Below are positions 8,433 through 16,752 of a stretch of DNA of 37,545 bases, in pieces. How positions within the stretch are numbered: the first letter of the stretch is position 1; each line of letters opens with the position of its first letter. The stretch is from Candidatus Cloacimonadota bacterium (GTDB lineage Bacteria > Cloacimonadota > Cloacimonadia > JGIOTU-2), in NCBI GenBank assembly GCA_016932035.1, contig JAFGDR010000024.1:1-37545 (forward strand), in the 5' to 3' direction. The notes under the pieces were generated by a model that did not search any database, had not been told where the DNA came from, and was given only the letters and a program-made list of their open reading frames with translations. The position numbers and the translations under genes were made by a program.

Positions 8433-8507
8433 TGGTGAGCCAGGAAGGATTCGAACCTTCGACTCTCGCCTTAAAAGGGCGATACTCTACCACTGAGTTA
8501 CTGGCCC
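8433..8507 (-). tRNA. tRNA-Lys (anticodon TTT)
   Basis: Acceptor stem GGGCCAG with CTGGCTC, a D arm with AACTCAGTGGTAGAGT, and anticodon stem TCGCC/GGCGA enclosing CTTTTAA (anticodon TTT). The T arm is GAAGG-TTCGAAT-CCTTC and CCA is encoded. It is the first gene of a two-tRNA unit. Confidence 0.95.
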
Positions 8508-8517
8508 GTGAGTTCGC

Positions 8518-8547
8518 TACATTTTTAAGCACCCATTTGTTTGTCAA
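8518..8547 (-). promoter_or_regulatory. Probable promoter of the tRNA-Lys/Glu operon
   Basis: On the minus strand a perfect TTGACA (8547-8542) is followed, after 17-18 bases, by AAATGT/AATGTA. The -10 is weak, but the spacing would start transcription a few bases before the tRNA-Lys 5' end at 8507. Confidence 0.4.
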
Positions 8548-8633
8548 ATTTTTTGGTCTTAGCTCTCTTACGTGATTTTTCTTGACAGCACACGTGTCGA
8601 ATTTTGTGTAACCACAAAAAGGATATCATTTTC

Positions 8634-11300
8634 ATGCTTACCAGTTCGCAGACCAGAAAAAGCTTTTTAGACTTCTTTGCAGCAAAAGGTCACGAGATAG
8701 TTCCTTCTGCTCCACTTGTGCCGATCAACGATCCTTCACTGCTTTTTACAAACGCAGGAATGAACCAATTCAAGGACATCTTTCTTGGAACCGGTTCACG
8801 AGATTACACACGAGCAGTTGACAGCCAGAAATGCCTTCGCGCCGGAGGTAAACACAACGATCTTGAGGAAGTTGGAAAGGACGAATATCACCACACTTTC
8901 TTCGAAATGCTCGGTAACTGGTCATTCGGTGATTATTATAAAAAAGAAGCGATCGAATGGGCATGGGAACTGGTTACCTCAATCTGGAATATTCCCAAAG
9001 ACAGATTGTATGCATCGGTGCATTATGAAGATGATGAATCCTTTGAGCTATGGAAAAAGGTCACAGATATAGCACCTGAGCGTGTACTTAAATTCGGTGA
9101 TAAAGACAATTTCTGGGAAATGGCAGATACCGGTCCCTGCGGACCGTGCTCGGAAATCCATTATGACCGAGGAATAGACCATTGTTCTCACAAAGATGAT
9201 CCAAACCATATCTGTGAAGTGAACGGTTCATGCGGACGCTATGTCGAGATATGGAATCTCGTGTTTATACAATTCAACCGTCTTGAAAATGGAGAACTTA
9301 TAGACCTGCCCAAAAAGCATGTGGATACCGGCGCGGGTTTCGAGCGTCTCGTTGCAATTCTTCAAGGCAAAACATCAAACTATGAAACCGATCTGTTCAT
9401 GCCGATCATTTGTCAAATAGAAAAGATTGCAGATACAAAATTTGAAGATGACAAACATTCGTTTCGAGTAATCTCAGATCATATACGAGCCCTGACATGC
9501 GCTATTGCGGACGGCGTACTTCCTTCAAATGTTGGAAGAGGATATGTCATCAGAAGAATCTTGCGCAGAGCAACACGCTTTGGCAGGATCATCAATATCC
9601 ACAAACCTTTCCTTGCAGAGCTTGTCGATACAGTCTGTGATATTCTTGGTGATCAATATCCTGAGATCATCGAGAAAAAGATGCACGTCAAGATGGCGAT
9701 CAATGCAGAAGAAGAGCGATTCAACCAGACGCTGGATATGGGAATCAGTAAATTCAACGATATCGTTGATCAACTCGGCACCAGCACCATTATCTCAGGT
9801 AAAAATGCTTTTATGCTTTATGATACGTATGGATTCCCCCTTGATCTCACTGAGCTTATGGCTGAAGAAAAAGGTCTGGAAGTTGATAAAAGGGGATTTG
9901 AAAAAGAGATGGAAGCACAAAAAGCTCGTGCACGCGATGATGCTAAATTCGATCACCAAAAAGACTCATTTTCAAAACTGGATGTGCCGGCAGAACATAA
10001 AAGTGAATTCATCGGATATGAAAACGACGCAGCAAATTGCAGGATCGAGCATTACTATGTTGATGAGGACAATAATGTCGTGCTTGTACTCGACAAAACT
10101 CCGTTCTATGCAGAATCCGGCGGTGAGGTTGCTGATACGGGAAAAATATTCAATAGCGAATTCGAGATAGTGGTTGAGGATGTGCAGAAACAAAATGATG
10201 TGATCTTTCATTTTGGTAAGTTGGTCAGCGGTGCAATAAAAGAGAAAAATGTAAAAGCGCTTGTCGATCTTGAACGACGGAAAAATATTGCGCGAAATCA
10301 TACTGCAACACACCTTCTTCATGCAGCACTTCGTGAAGTACTCGGCACCCATCTCCATCAGAAAGGTTCTCATGTTGCGCCGGATAGATTAAGATTCGAC
10401 TTCACTCATTTTCAGCAGGTTTCCACCGAAGAACTCGAGCGAGTTGAACGTCTTGTGAATCAAAAAATCATCTCGAACATTCCTGTCAACCCCTCAATTG
10501 AAGATCTCGATAACGCACGAAAAAAAGGAGCGATGGCTCTCTTTGGTGAAAAGTACGAAAAGAAAGTACGGGTTATTGGTATTGGTGACTATTCGATGGA
10601 GCTATGCGGAGGTCTGCACAGCCAGCGAACGGGTGATGTCGGTTTTTTCAAGATCATTTCAGAAAGCTCTATCGCCGCAGGGGTTCGCAGGATCGAAGCA
10701 GTAACAGGTCTTTTCGCCTATGATTTCGTTAAAGAACACGAGCACATTCTTCATCAGATACAAGGGCAGTTGAATACAAAATTATCTGAAGTTCCAGAAA
10801 AAATAGATAAATTGCATGCTGAAAACAAGGAACTGCGGAAGCACATCGATGGACTTGAATCATCGACGTTAAGGGATGTTATATCTGAACGTATTGCGCA
10901 AAAAATCGAGGTGGAAGGTGTTGCTGTTGTGTCCGGAATTCTCAACGTGAATGACGTTCATCAACTCAAAGAAGCTGCTGATATACTCAGGCAAAAAATT
11001 GGTTCGTGTATCGGCTTATTCGGTGCAGCAATCGATGATAAAGTCTCCCTCGTATGCATTGTGACCAAAGACCTGACCAAGCGTTTTCATGCTGGTAAGA
11101 TCGTGAACAAAGCTGCTGCATACGTAGGCGGCAAGGGCGGCGGAAAGCCAGATATGGCAATGGCTGGCGGAAAAAATCTTGAGGGAATGAAAAACCTTTT
11201 TGAAGAAATCCACAAAATAATAAAGTCTCCTTTTTCAAGAAAATATTTTACAGAAAATACTAAAAAATCCGAAACGAATAGCAACAACAAAAATGTATAA
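8634..11300 (+). CDS. alaS: Alanyl-tRNA synthetase
   Basis: Charges tRNA-Ala with alanine and edits mischarged Ser/Gly in the cytoplasm. The 888-residue length fits bacterial AlaS (about 875). The start of the protein (SFLDFFAAKGHE, then NDPSLLFTNAGMNQFKD) is the class II core. ADGVLPSNVGRGYVIRR follows in the tRNA-recognition part. The editing site has HTATHLLH and the CGGLH motif (most homologues have CGGTH), followed by TGDVGFFKI. The C-terminal DHHA1 domain has GGKGGGKPDMAMAGG. An upstream in-frame TTG (8604) would add ten residues absent from the family, so I chose the ATG at 8634, with AAGGA about ten bases before it. A TTGACA at 8582-8587 may be its -35. It overlaps the next gene by eight bases. 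Confidence 0.97.
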   Translation: MLTSSQTRKSFLDFFAAKGHEIVPSAPLVPINDPSLLFTNAGMNQFKDIFLGTGSRDYTRAVDSQKCLRAGGKHNDLEEVGKDEYHHTFFEMLGNWSFGDYYKKEAIEWAWELVTSIWNIPKDRLYASVHYEDDESFELWKKVTDIAPERVLKFGDKDNFWEMADTGPCGPCSEIHYDRGIDHCSHKDDPNHICEVNGSCGRYVEIWNLVFIQFNRLENGELIDLPKKHVDTGAGFERLVAILQGKTSNYETDLFMPIICQIEKIADTKFEDDKHSFRVISDHIRALTCAIADGVLPSNVGRGYVIRRILRRATRFGRIINIHKPFLAELVDTVCDILGDQYPEIIEKKMHVKMAINAEEERFNQTLDMGISKFNDIVDQLGTSTIISGKNAFMLYDTYGFPLDLTELMAEEKGLEVDKRGFEKEMEAQKARARDDAKFDHQKDSFSKLDVPAEHKSEFIGYENDAANCRIEHYYVDEDNNVVLVLDKTPFYAESGGEVADTGKIFNSEFEIVVEDVQKQNDVIFHFGKLVSGAIKEKNVKALVDLERRKNIARNHTATHLLHAALREVLGTHLHQKGSHVAPDRLRFDFTHFQQVSTEELERVERLVNQKIISNIPVNPSIEDLDNARKKGAMALFGEKYEKKVRVIGIGDYSMELCGGLHSQRTGDVGFFKIISESSIAAGVRRIEAVTGLFAYDFVKEHEHILHQIQGQLNTKLSEVPEKIDKLHAENKELRKHIDGLESSTLRDVISERIAQKIEVEGVAVVSGILNVNDVHQLKEAADILRQKIGSCIGLFGAAIDDKVSLVCIVTKDLTKRFHAGKIVNKAAAYVGGKGGGKPDMAMAGGKNLEGMKNLFEEIHKIIKSPFSRKYFTENTKKSETNSNNKNV

Positions 11301-12237
11301 AATTATTCTCAATCCGTTTGCAGGCAAAGGTAAAGCATTCAAAAGTGTTCGTCATATCGAACATTTTTTTACTAAACTCGATATGTCATACGATTTGGTG
11401 CTGACAAATTGCTCGCGTCAGGCGATCGACTTTGCCCACGAAGCTGTTATTCAGGGGGTGGAGAACATTATCGCCGCAGGTGGTGACGGCACCATAAATG
11501 AAGTGATTAACGGCATAATGAAATCCGGTTATCCAAATAATGTTAATGTTGGCATTATTCCCATTGGCGGTGGTAATGATTTTGCAAAAAACCTTGTTCT
11601 TCCTCACAAACTCAAAGACGTCATAAAAATCATTCAAGATCATCATGTTAACCTTGTGGATATCGGGCAGGTGGAAGATTTTTATTTTATCAATACGCTT
11701 GGTGTCGGCTTCGATGCGCAGGTTGCAATATCATATATAAAAAACAAGTGGCTCAATGGATTCCCAGGATATATGTATGCGGTGATGAAAGCCCTCATCC
11801 GAAAAGACAGTTATTATGTAACGCTCACGATCAATGGTGAAACATTTAAGAAAGATGCACTTTTTGTTACCGTTGGGAACGGCATTTGCTGCGGTGGACA
11901 ATTCTACCTGACACCCGACGCAAAAATTGATGATGAAGAGTTCGATTTCTGCGTTATCGATAAACTGTCCAGACGTAAGATATTGAAATTCATCCCGAAA
12001 GCCGTGAAAGGCTTGCATACCGAACTGCCTGCAGCACATATGTACAAGGGACAGCAAATACTCATCCAATCACAGCGTGACCTGCCCCTCTATATGGATG
12101 GCGAAATTCCTGAACTGAATGATAAAAGAAATATACTTGTAAAAATACTTCCGCACAGAATCAGATTAATCACTCCAAAATACGACTTTGATCAGGATCC
12201 TCGTTCGTTTGGTGAGATGGGGTCGGATACCCAATAA
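11293..12237 (+). CDS. Diacylglycerol kinase-like lipid kinase (DagK/YegS family)
   Basis: 314 residues, a normal length for the family, which phosphorylates diacylglycerol or related lipids with ATP at the inner face of the membrane. Seen in the sequence are the NPFAGKGKA opening (residues 7-15), the nucleotide-binding AAGGDGTINEVING, then IPIGGGNDFAKNL, and near the C-terminus the LYMDGEIPEL motif of the second domain. The ATG lies inside the end of alaS (ATGTATAA overlap), so translation is probably coupled. It would recycle diacylglycerol from envelope synthesis, but a sphingosine- or undecaprenol-type substrate cannot be excluded from sequence alone. Its stop faces the convergent beta-helix gene that ends at 12309. 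Confidence 0.9.
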   Translation: MYKIILNPFAGKGKAFKSVRHIEHFFTKLDMSYDLVLTNCSRQAIDFAHEAVIQGVENIIAAGGDGTINEVINGIMKSGYPNNVNVGIIPIGGGNDFAKNLVLPHKLKDVIKIIQDHHVNLVDIGQVEDFYFINTLGVGFDAQVAISYIKNKWLNGFPGYMYAVMKALIRKDSYYVTLTINGETFKKDALFVTVGNGICCGGQFYLTPDAKIDDEEFDFCVIDKLSRRKILKFIPKAVKGLHTELPAAHMYKGQQILIQSQRDLPLYMDGEIPELNDKRNILVKILPHRIRLITPKYDFDQDPRSFGEMGSDTQ

Positions 12238-12308
12238 CCAATATCCAACTTCAATTTATCATAGCCAAATCAGAGTTCAATGATGTTAAGGTCGATAGTT
12301 TACCCTGA

Positions 12309-14084
12309 TTATTGTGGCTGATCACTAACCACCACTTTAAAGAACTTCTTATTTTGTCCTGATAAAGGATAGTTATAATTCAAGTCATCAACTACATCTA
12401 TCAGGTGAACATCATCACAAACAAAATCAGGTGAATCTCCGGCATACAGCTTATACCAGATTCCATTTAGCTCAGGATATAAATTACCTTGGTATGTACC
12501 ATATTCCACTTCATCCCAGCTTATATTCATAATAGTCCCAGTTTGAGTAATGTAAAGTTCAGTTTCATCAGGTGCAATATTATCAACTGAATAGCCGGAA
12601 TCAGGAAGAGATGGATGATAAATCAGAGTAACATCAGTATGGGCAAGGATTTGAAATGTTGAATAATTCGTGGAGACATAACTCGAATCTTTGCAGGTAG
12701 GTGCAAAAACGGAATATTCTGCATAACCAGTTGCGGGAATTTGTGAAATAAATGTAAGTACTTCATCGTCTCGTTTCCAATAATATTGTTTTGAATTATC
12801 TTTAATAGATCTTTCAATTATTTCCTGAGGATTATAAAAGATATCAGTCGATCCTTTTTCACTAAATTCATCATCATATCTCCATACAGAATAGGATTCT
12901 ATCGTTACGGGAGAATTCGGTGCATCGTAAGGACTTCTATTCCAAATAAGTTGTACATTTCTACCCTGATCATCAGGAACATCTGTAACACCTGTTATGA
13001 CTGGTGCTGCTGCAGATCTATCAAAATAGTACGCTCCCATATCTGTAATTGTTGCATCGGGATCAAAGGGTGAAGCTGGATCACCGGTATTTATACAGGG
13101 AGACATGGTCGCATCGGGAACAGGAAAATTATCCCAAGTGAGATGATAATCATCATTTGCTGCATCAGCAAATAGGGGATCGGAATCAATATTTCCAGTG
13201 CCTGTATAACCACCTTCTATATCCGAATAAGTTATAGTGATTGAACTATTTGTATCAAGATAGATTTCCTCAGGAGAATTATTCCATAAAATTGAGTTAA
13301 GTATATTTGGATTTGCAGTAAATCTACATGCAATGCCACCACCAAAATTTGCAGTGTTATTTGTTACAGTAATATTATTAAATACTGGATTACAATCCCA
13401 GCAATAAATTCCACCACCTAAACTACTCGTATTATTTATTACAGTAACGTTACGCAGATCACAATTGGCATTATCACAACCTATACCTCCTCCAATCGAA
13501 TTATCATGATTTCCTGAAACTATTACATCTTTTAGAGTTGCGCACGCATACGTTCTAAAGTACATACCTCCACCGCCCTGGCCGGATGTATTATTAGTAA
13601 CTTCTACATTTTGAAAAGTTGGACTTGAAACATTCTGACAGTATACACCTCCACCTCGACTGGTCGTAGTATTAGCGATTATTCTAACATATTCGACTGT
13701 AGGGCTAGATCCTATACAAAGTATACCTGCTCCATTTTGAGAACTTATATTACCATTTGTGATTGTAAATCCGGTTAATACTGCAGATGAACTCTCTCCA
13801 TTTGTAATTGTTACTACTCTTCCAGCAGCATTTCCATCAATAATAGTGCTGGAAATATAAGAAGTATCCTGCGTGGTTAAAAACAAAGAACCGACAGTAA
13901 TGTTCTTTCCGTTGTAATTGATATTTTCAACGTATGTTCCAGGTTGAACAAGTACTGTATCAGAATTTACAGCAGCGTTAATTCCCGCTTGAATTGTAGT
14001 TTGCTCTGCAGGAATGTTGATAATCGTTGAATTGAGATGATTGAATAAAAAACAAAAGCAAAAAACAAGGAACAATTTTTTCAT
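12309..14084 (-). CDS. Secreted beta-helix repeat protein without sorting domain
   Basis: 591 residues from the ATG at 14084, which has GGAG five bases upstream and is followed directly by a signal peptide. An upstream in-frame ATG (14141) would put 19 extra residues before the signal. After the signal comes the family opening (TTIQAGINAAVNSD, VQPGTYVEN, TIIDGNAAG), then about ten Gly-rich coils of the NNTSSLGGGIYC type, typical of right-handed beta-helices. A SPCINTGDP motif follows, then two fibronectin-like segments with RSPYDAP and WDEVEYG. Unlike the other secreted proteins in this window it has no FlgD-like C-terminal domain. It may leave by another route, be anchored otherwise, or have lost the tail. 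It stands alone as a minus-strand gene. Confidence 0.85.
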   Translation of the reverse strand: MKKLFLVFCFCFLFNHLNSTIINIPAEQTTIQAGINAAVNSDTVLVQPGTYVENINYNGKNITVGSLFLTTQDTSYISSTIIDGNAAGRVVTITNGESSSAVLTGFTITNGNISSQNGAGILCIGSSPTVEYVRIIANTTTSRGGGVYCQNVSSPTFQNVEVTNNTSGQGGGGMYFRTYACATLKDVIVSGNHDNSIGGGIGCDNANCDLRNVTVINNTSSLGGGIYCWDCNPVFNNITVTNNTANFGGGIACRFTANPNILNSILWNNSPEEIYLDTNSSITITYSDIEGGYTGTGNIDSDPLFADAANDDYHLTWDNFPVPDATMSPCINTGDPASPFDPDATITDMGAYYFDRSAAAPVITGVTDVPDDQGRNVQLIWNRSPYDAPNSPVTIESYSVWRYDDEFSEKGSTDIFYNPQEIIERSIKDNSKQYYWKRDDEVLTFISQIPATGYAEYSVFAPTCKDSSYVSTNYSTFQILAHTDVTLIYHPSLPDSGYSVDNIAPDETELYITQTGTIMNISWDEVEYGTYQGNLYPELNGIWYKLYAGDSPDFVCDDVHLIDVVDDLNYNYPLSGQNKKFFKVVVSDQPQ

Positions 14085-14357
14085 GGCTTCTCCTATAATA
14101 AAATCATTGTCGATTGCATACAATATCCTTTTAAAATTCATTCTTCGGTATAGACAAAGGATATTATTAAACTACTAGTAATTACTTATATCAGATAAAA
14201 TTAATGAAATATAATAAAACAACGTTAACATCACAATATGTTAAGAACTATACACTTCTATTCTTTTTTTAGAATTTCCCAATTCTTATCTTACATTTTT
14301 CGTAATATGATTAGCTGTCAAGAAGTATATACTTTAATAAAAAAAGTCAAATGACTG

Positions 14358-14821
14358 TTATTCTCTCCTCTTGCCAGTTATATGCTCGATTGTAATTTTA
14401 ATTACTGCAACATCATTACCGGCTTTTATTATCTCTCTCTTTCCTTCAGGCATATATTCTTTCGCATATTTCTTCAGGATCAAAATTAGAGCTTTTCTCT
14501 TTTCATCATTCTGCGGTTCGGAAGCTCTTCCAAAAATAATAACACTTTGATACCTGGCACTGAACTCTTCGGTATCACTTCGGTTGGACCAACCACACAA
14601 AACGACACTTTTGTATTTTTCCTAATACCATCCAACTTTTCCCCTTCCGATGCACAATGAATATAGATCGCATTATTATGATACACATAGTGAAGTGGAA
14701 CAGCATACGGGTATTCATCATCTCCAATCGTTGCCAGCACGCCGTATTCACTCTTTTTTAAAAGTGCTTTAGTTTTTTCCGTTGTGAGTTTTCTATCCTG
14801 TCTTCTCATTTTTCGAAACAT
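14358..14821 (-). pseudogene. Frameshifted FMN-binding pyridoxamine 5'-phosphate oxidase-like (NimA-type) gene
   Basis: Two overlapping frames make up one protein. The first (from 14821) starts MRRQDRKLT and continues with GVLATIGDDEYPYAVPLHYVY, the hallmark of the NimA/PNPOx-like split-barrel family. The second (to 14358) supplies EEFSARYQSVIIFGRAS and the C-terminal half. The break is at about 14567-14572, where family members read VIPEEFSARY. One missing G on the minus strand (CCGAAG instead of CCGGAAG) explains it. The total of 464 bases is exactly one short of 155 codons. A good ribosome-binding site (AGGAG, seven bases before ATG) remains. It is either a recent pseudogene or an assembly error. 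Family members bind flavin and reduce nitroimidazoles or other small molecules. Confidence 0.8.
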
Positions 14822-15146
14822 ATGTATCTCCTGCTGTATAACGTAAAAGAATTACTTCAATTTTTTCCTTTTGAATATAGTACGTTTTGTCAAGAAGCTT
14901 AAGTTTAATTAAACCATAAAAAAAAGTTCGAATGATATACACAAATCATTAATCGGTAACAATCTAAGGTTTGGCAACCAGATCATAATATTTTCTCTTT
15001 ATATCTGAGTAGCTGTCTCAAATACTGTCACTGAATGTCAATCACGACTCGGTTAACGGTAAGTTTTCACTATTATACATTACAATTTGTAAATTAAGCT
15101 TGACATAATTATATCTTTACTTTCCATTTGACACCAAGGAGATACA
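14822..15146. other. Intergenic region between nim-like and XRE genes
   Basis: This is a divergent intergenic stretch of 325 bases. I see no gene or RNA in it. TTGACA occurs at 15100-15105 and again at 15128-15133, but no -10 lies at suitable spacing from either. Direct TGTCA repeats lie near 15026-15040. It presumably holds both promoters. Confidence 0.4.
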
Positions 15147-15365
15147 ATGAAAATTGGAAATCATTTAAAAGTCTGGAGAGCCCGGTTTGATATAACTCAA
15201 GACGAGCTCGGTAAATCGGTTGAATTGAGCAGGCAGACGATTCATTCGATCGAACGGGGTAAATTTATTCCCTCAGTACATTCTGCATTAAAGATTGCAG
15301 CATATTTTGAAACAACTGTTGAGGAAATATTCTATTTAAACAAGGAGAACAAAAATGAAACTTAA
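15147..15365 (+). CDS. Small XRE-family transcriptional regulator
   Basis: 72 residues, consisting almost entirely of a Cro/CI-type helix-turn-helix. Seen are ITQDELGKSVELSRQTIHSIERGK (helices 2 and 3), then the family ending SALKIAAYFETTVEEIFYL. It matches short single-domain regulators that repress their own operon. AAGGAG lies five bases before the ATG. The end overlaps the next gene, for a small membrane protein, by 11 bases, so the pair is made together. This arrangement is common for small regulator/membrane-protein pairs of unknown signal. The operator was not identified. Confidence 0.9.
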   Translation: MKIGNHLKVWRARFDITQDELGKSVELSRQTIHSIERGKFIPSVHSALKIAAYFETTVEEIFYLNKENKNET

Positions 15366-15690
15366 AGGAAATTATATTCTGATGTTCGTGATCCAGTTAC
15401 TTTCAGGAATATTGACATACTTTGCATGTCTGAAATATGACATTTATGGCGTCATTATAGGCTTTGTTCCCTTCATGATCGCCTTGATACTTGTGCAGAT
15501 AAACCATAAACCAGATGAACGGGAAGAATCCCTCTTGCATAAATCTAACAGTTATGAAGGTATCATTGTAGCAATTGTTATGGTGCTAACCTATCTTCGA
15601 TTCCCAGAAGTAAACTGGTTCTATATCTTTGTGTCCTCAATTGGAGTTGTGCGCGGAATTGTAGGCGTTCTGCTATTTCTTTTTGCATAA
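15355..15690 (+). CDS. Small membrane protein paired with XRE regulator (DUF2178-like)
   Basis: 111 residues with about four hydrophobic segments (roughly residues 8-24, 31-47, 68-82 and 87-110). Between segments two and three lies a polar loop with the motif PDEREESLLHKS. A DER motif followed by a basic/Ser stretch in this position recalls the DUF2178-type proteins often encoded beside XRE regulators; I assign it only tentatively. It starts inside the regulator gene, with AAGGAG seven bases before the ATG (15342-15347). Whether it senses a membrane signal for the regulator is unknown. A terminator follows at 15747. Confidence 0.7.
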   Translation: MKLKGNYILMFVIQLLSGILTYFACLKYDIYGVIIGFVPFMIALILVQINHKPDEREESLLHKSNSYEGIIVAIVMVLTYLRFPEVNWFYIFVSSIGVVRGIVGVLLFLFA

Positions 15691-15746
15691 TACCAGATCA
15701 TATCGTCAGAGCATTTATTTCGAAAGCCCAAATTTTGGTTTATAAA

Positions 15747-15786
15747 AAAGACCTTCGAGCAATCTCAAAGGTCTTTGTATTTTTGA
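15747..15786. terminator. Bidirectional terminator between convergent genes
   Basis: A nine-base stem AAAGACCTT (15747-15755) / AAGGTCTTT (15768-15776) with a 12-base loop. T-rich sequence follows on the plus strand (TTTGTATTTTT), and A-rich sequence before it gives T on the minus strand. It serves both the XRE operon and the ABC/DUF4340 operon. Confidence 0.8.
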
Positions 15787-15796
15787 TTATCGTTGG

Positions 15797-16711
15797 TTAC
15801 TTTTTCTGGTAATCAGAACCTGTTCTCTTAAATCTATCCACTGCATATTTGGAAATGAGAAATATCTGATCAGCAGCGTCCTGTTTAACATAGTATTGAT
15901 TTTCATCTTTTGGAATAAATCTGCAGGCATATTCAGGACCTGTCAACGTGCGCACTTCCACAAGCACTTCTGGATTTCGCCAGTCAACATCGACGGGTTC
16001 TTCCTGGAATTGCTGTGCCTTGAGAGGTGAAAATGCTTTCGTAATAGCACCAATATCATTCTGGTGGACTTCCATGTAATCATCACCCTGTACGATAGAC
16101 CATAGTGAATCGATAAGTGTAAAGACAACGGTTGTATCATTCCAGGTAACTTCAACCTGCTGGAGATCATTTTGAGGGATATTTATGATCGCTTTATCTC
16201 TCCATTGATCGAGGGGACGATCAAGAGTGTAAGACAAGTTTCCCTGCACAGCATAGACCTTATCCGAACCCTCTTCTCGAATATAGGTGTTCATGCCGGA
16301 CTGATCTGTTTTACCAGCATAGAAATCGAGCACCATCACATCACCTTTATAGACCTTGATGTTCGTGCCGGTTTCTCCATTCACCTCGAAGATAGACTGT
16401 TTTTCGGGATTCTCAGAAACAATGGTTTCGAACTTCATATCAGTAAGAACTCTAATGAGCCGCTGCATTGCCTGCTCATCAGCAGCATACTCGATTGGAT
16501 AACTCAATTCCCAATCATCATCCATGACGAATGTTACATCATTTTCTCCGTCCTGATGCATGATCTCGATCTTGGATACACCAGCTGCATCGAAGGCAGC
16601 AAAACCAGTTTGTTCACCACGTTCGAGTTTTGGTTCTATACCTTTTATAATGAAATATATGAGTGCTAATATCACGACAATAATGATAAGCCAGATAACA
16701 GATTTCTTCAT
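15797..16711 (-). CDS. DUF4340-domain membrane-anchored protein
   Basis: 304 residues. One N-terminal membrane segment (residues 4-23) is followed by a large extracytoplasmic domain. It shows the DUF4340 pattern: a strand such as VSKIEIMHQDG, then WELSYPIEYAADEQAMQRLIRVL, ADQIF near the end, and PLDQWRDKAIINI in the middle. Its role is unknown, but it regularly accompanies GldG-type ABC auxiliary proteins, as here. AAGGAGG lies shortly upstream of the ATG. It is the last of four genes on this strand (ATPase, permease, GldG-like, DUF4340) and probably acts with the exporter in the periplasm. Confidence 0.88.
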   Translation of the reverse strand: MKKSVIWLIIIVVILALIYFIIKGIEPKLERGEQTGFAAFDAAGVSKIEIMHQDGENDVTFVMDDDWELSYPIEYAADEQAMQRLIRVLTDMKFETIVSENPEKQSIFEVNGETGTNIKVYKGDVMVLDFYAGKTDQSGMNTYIREEGSDKVYAVQGNLSYTLDRPLDQWRDKAIINIPQNDLQQVEVTWNDTTVVFTLIDSLWSIVQGDDYMEVHQNDIGAITKAFSPLKAQQFQEEPVDVDWRNPEVLVEVRTLTGPEYACRFIPKDENQYYVKQDAADQIFLISKYAVDRFKRTGSDYQKK

Positions 16712-16752
16712 TTGAGTTCCTCCTTGTGACCAGTGATTTTACCGTTTTTCAT

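Noticed and set aside
8604-8633. TTG at 8604 as the alaS start
   Set aside because: The ten extra residues are absent from AlaS proteins and the ATG at 8634 has a better-placed ribosome-binding site.
9505-10373. Long alternative frames within alaS
   Set aside because: They lack family signals and conflict with the clearly conserved AlaS sequence.
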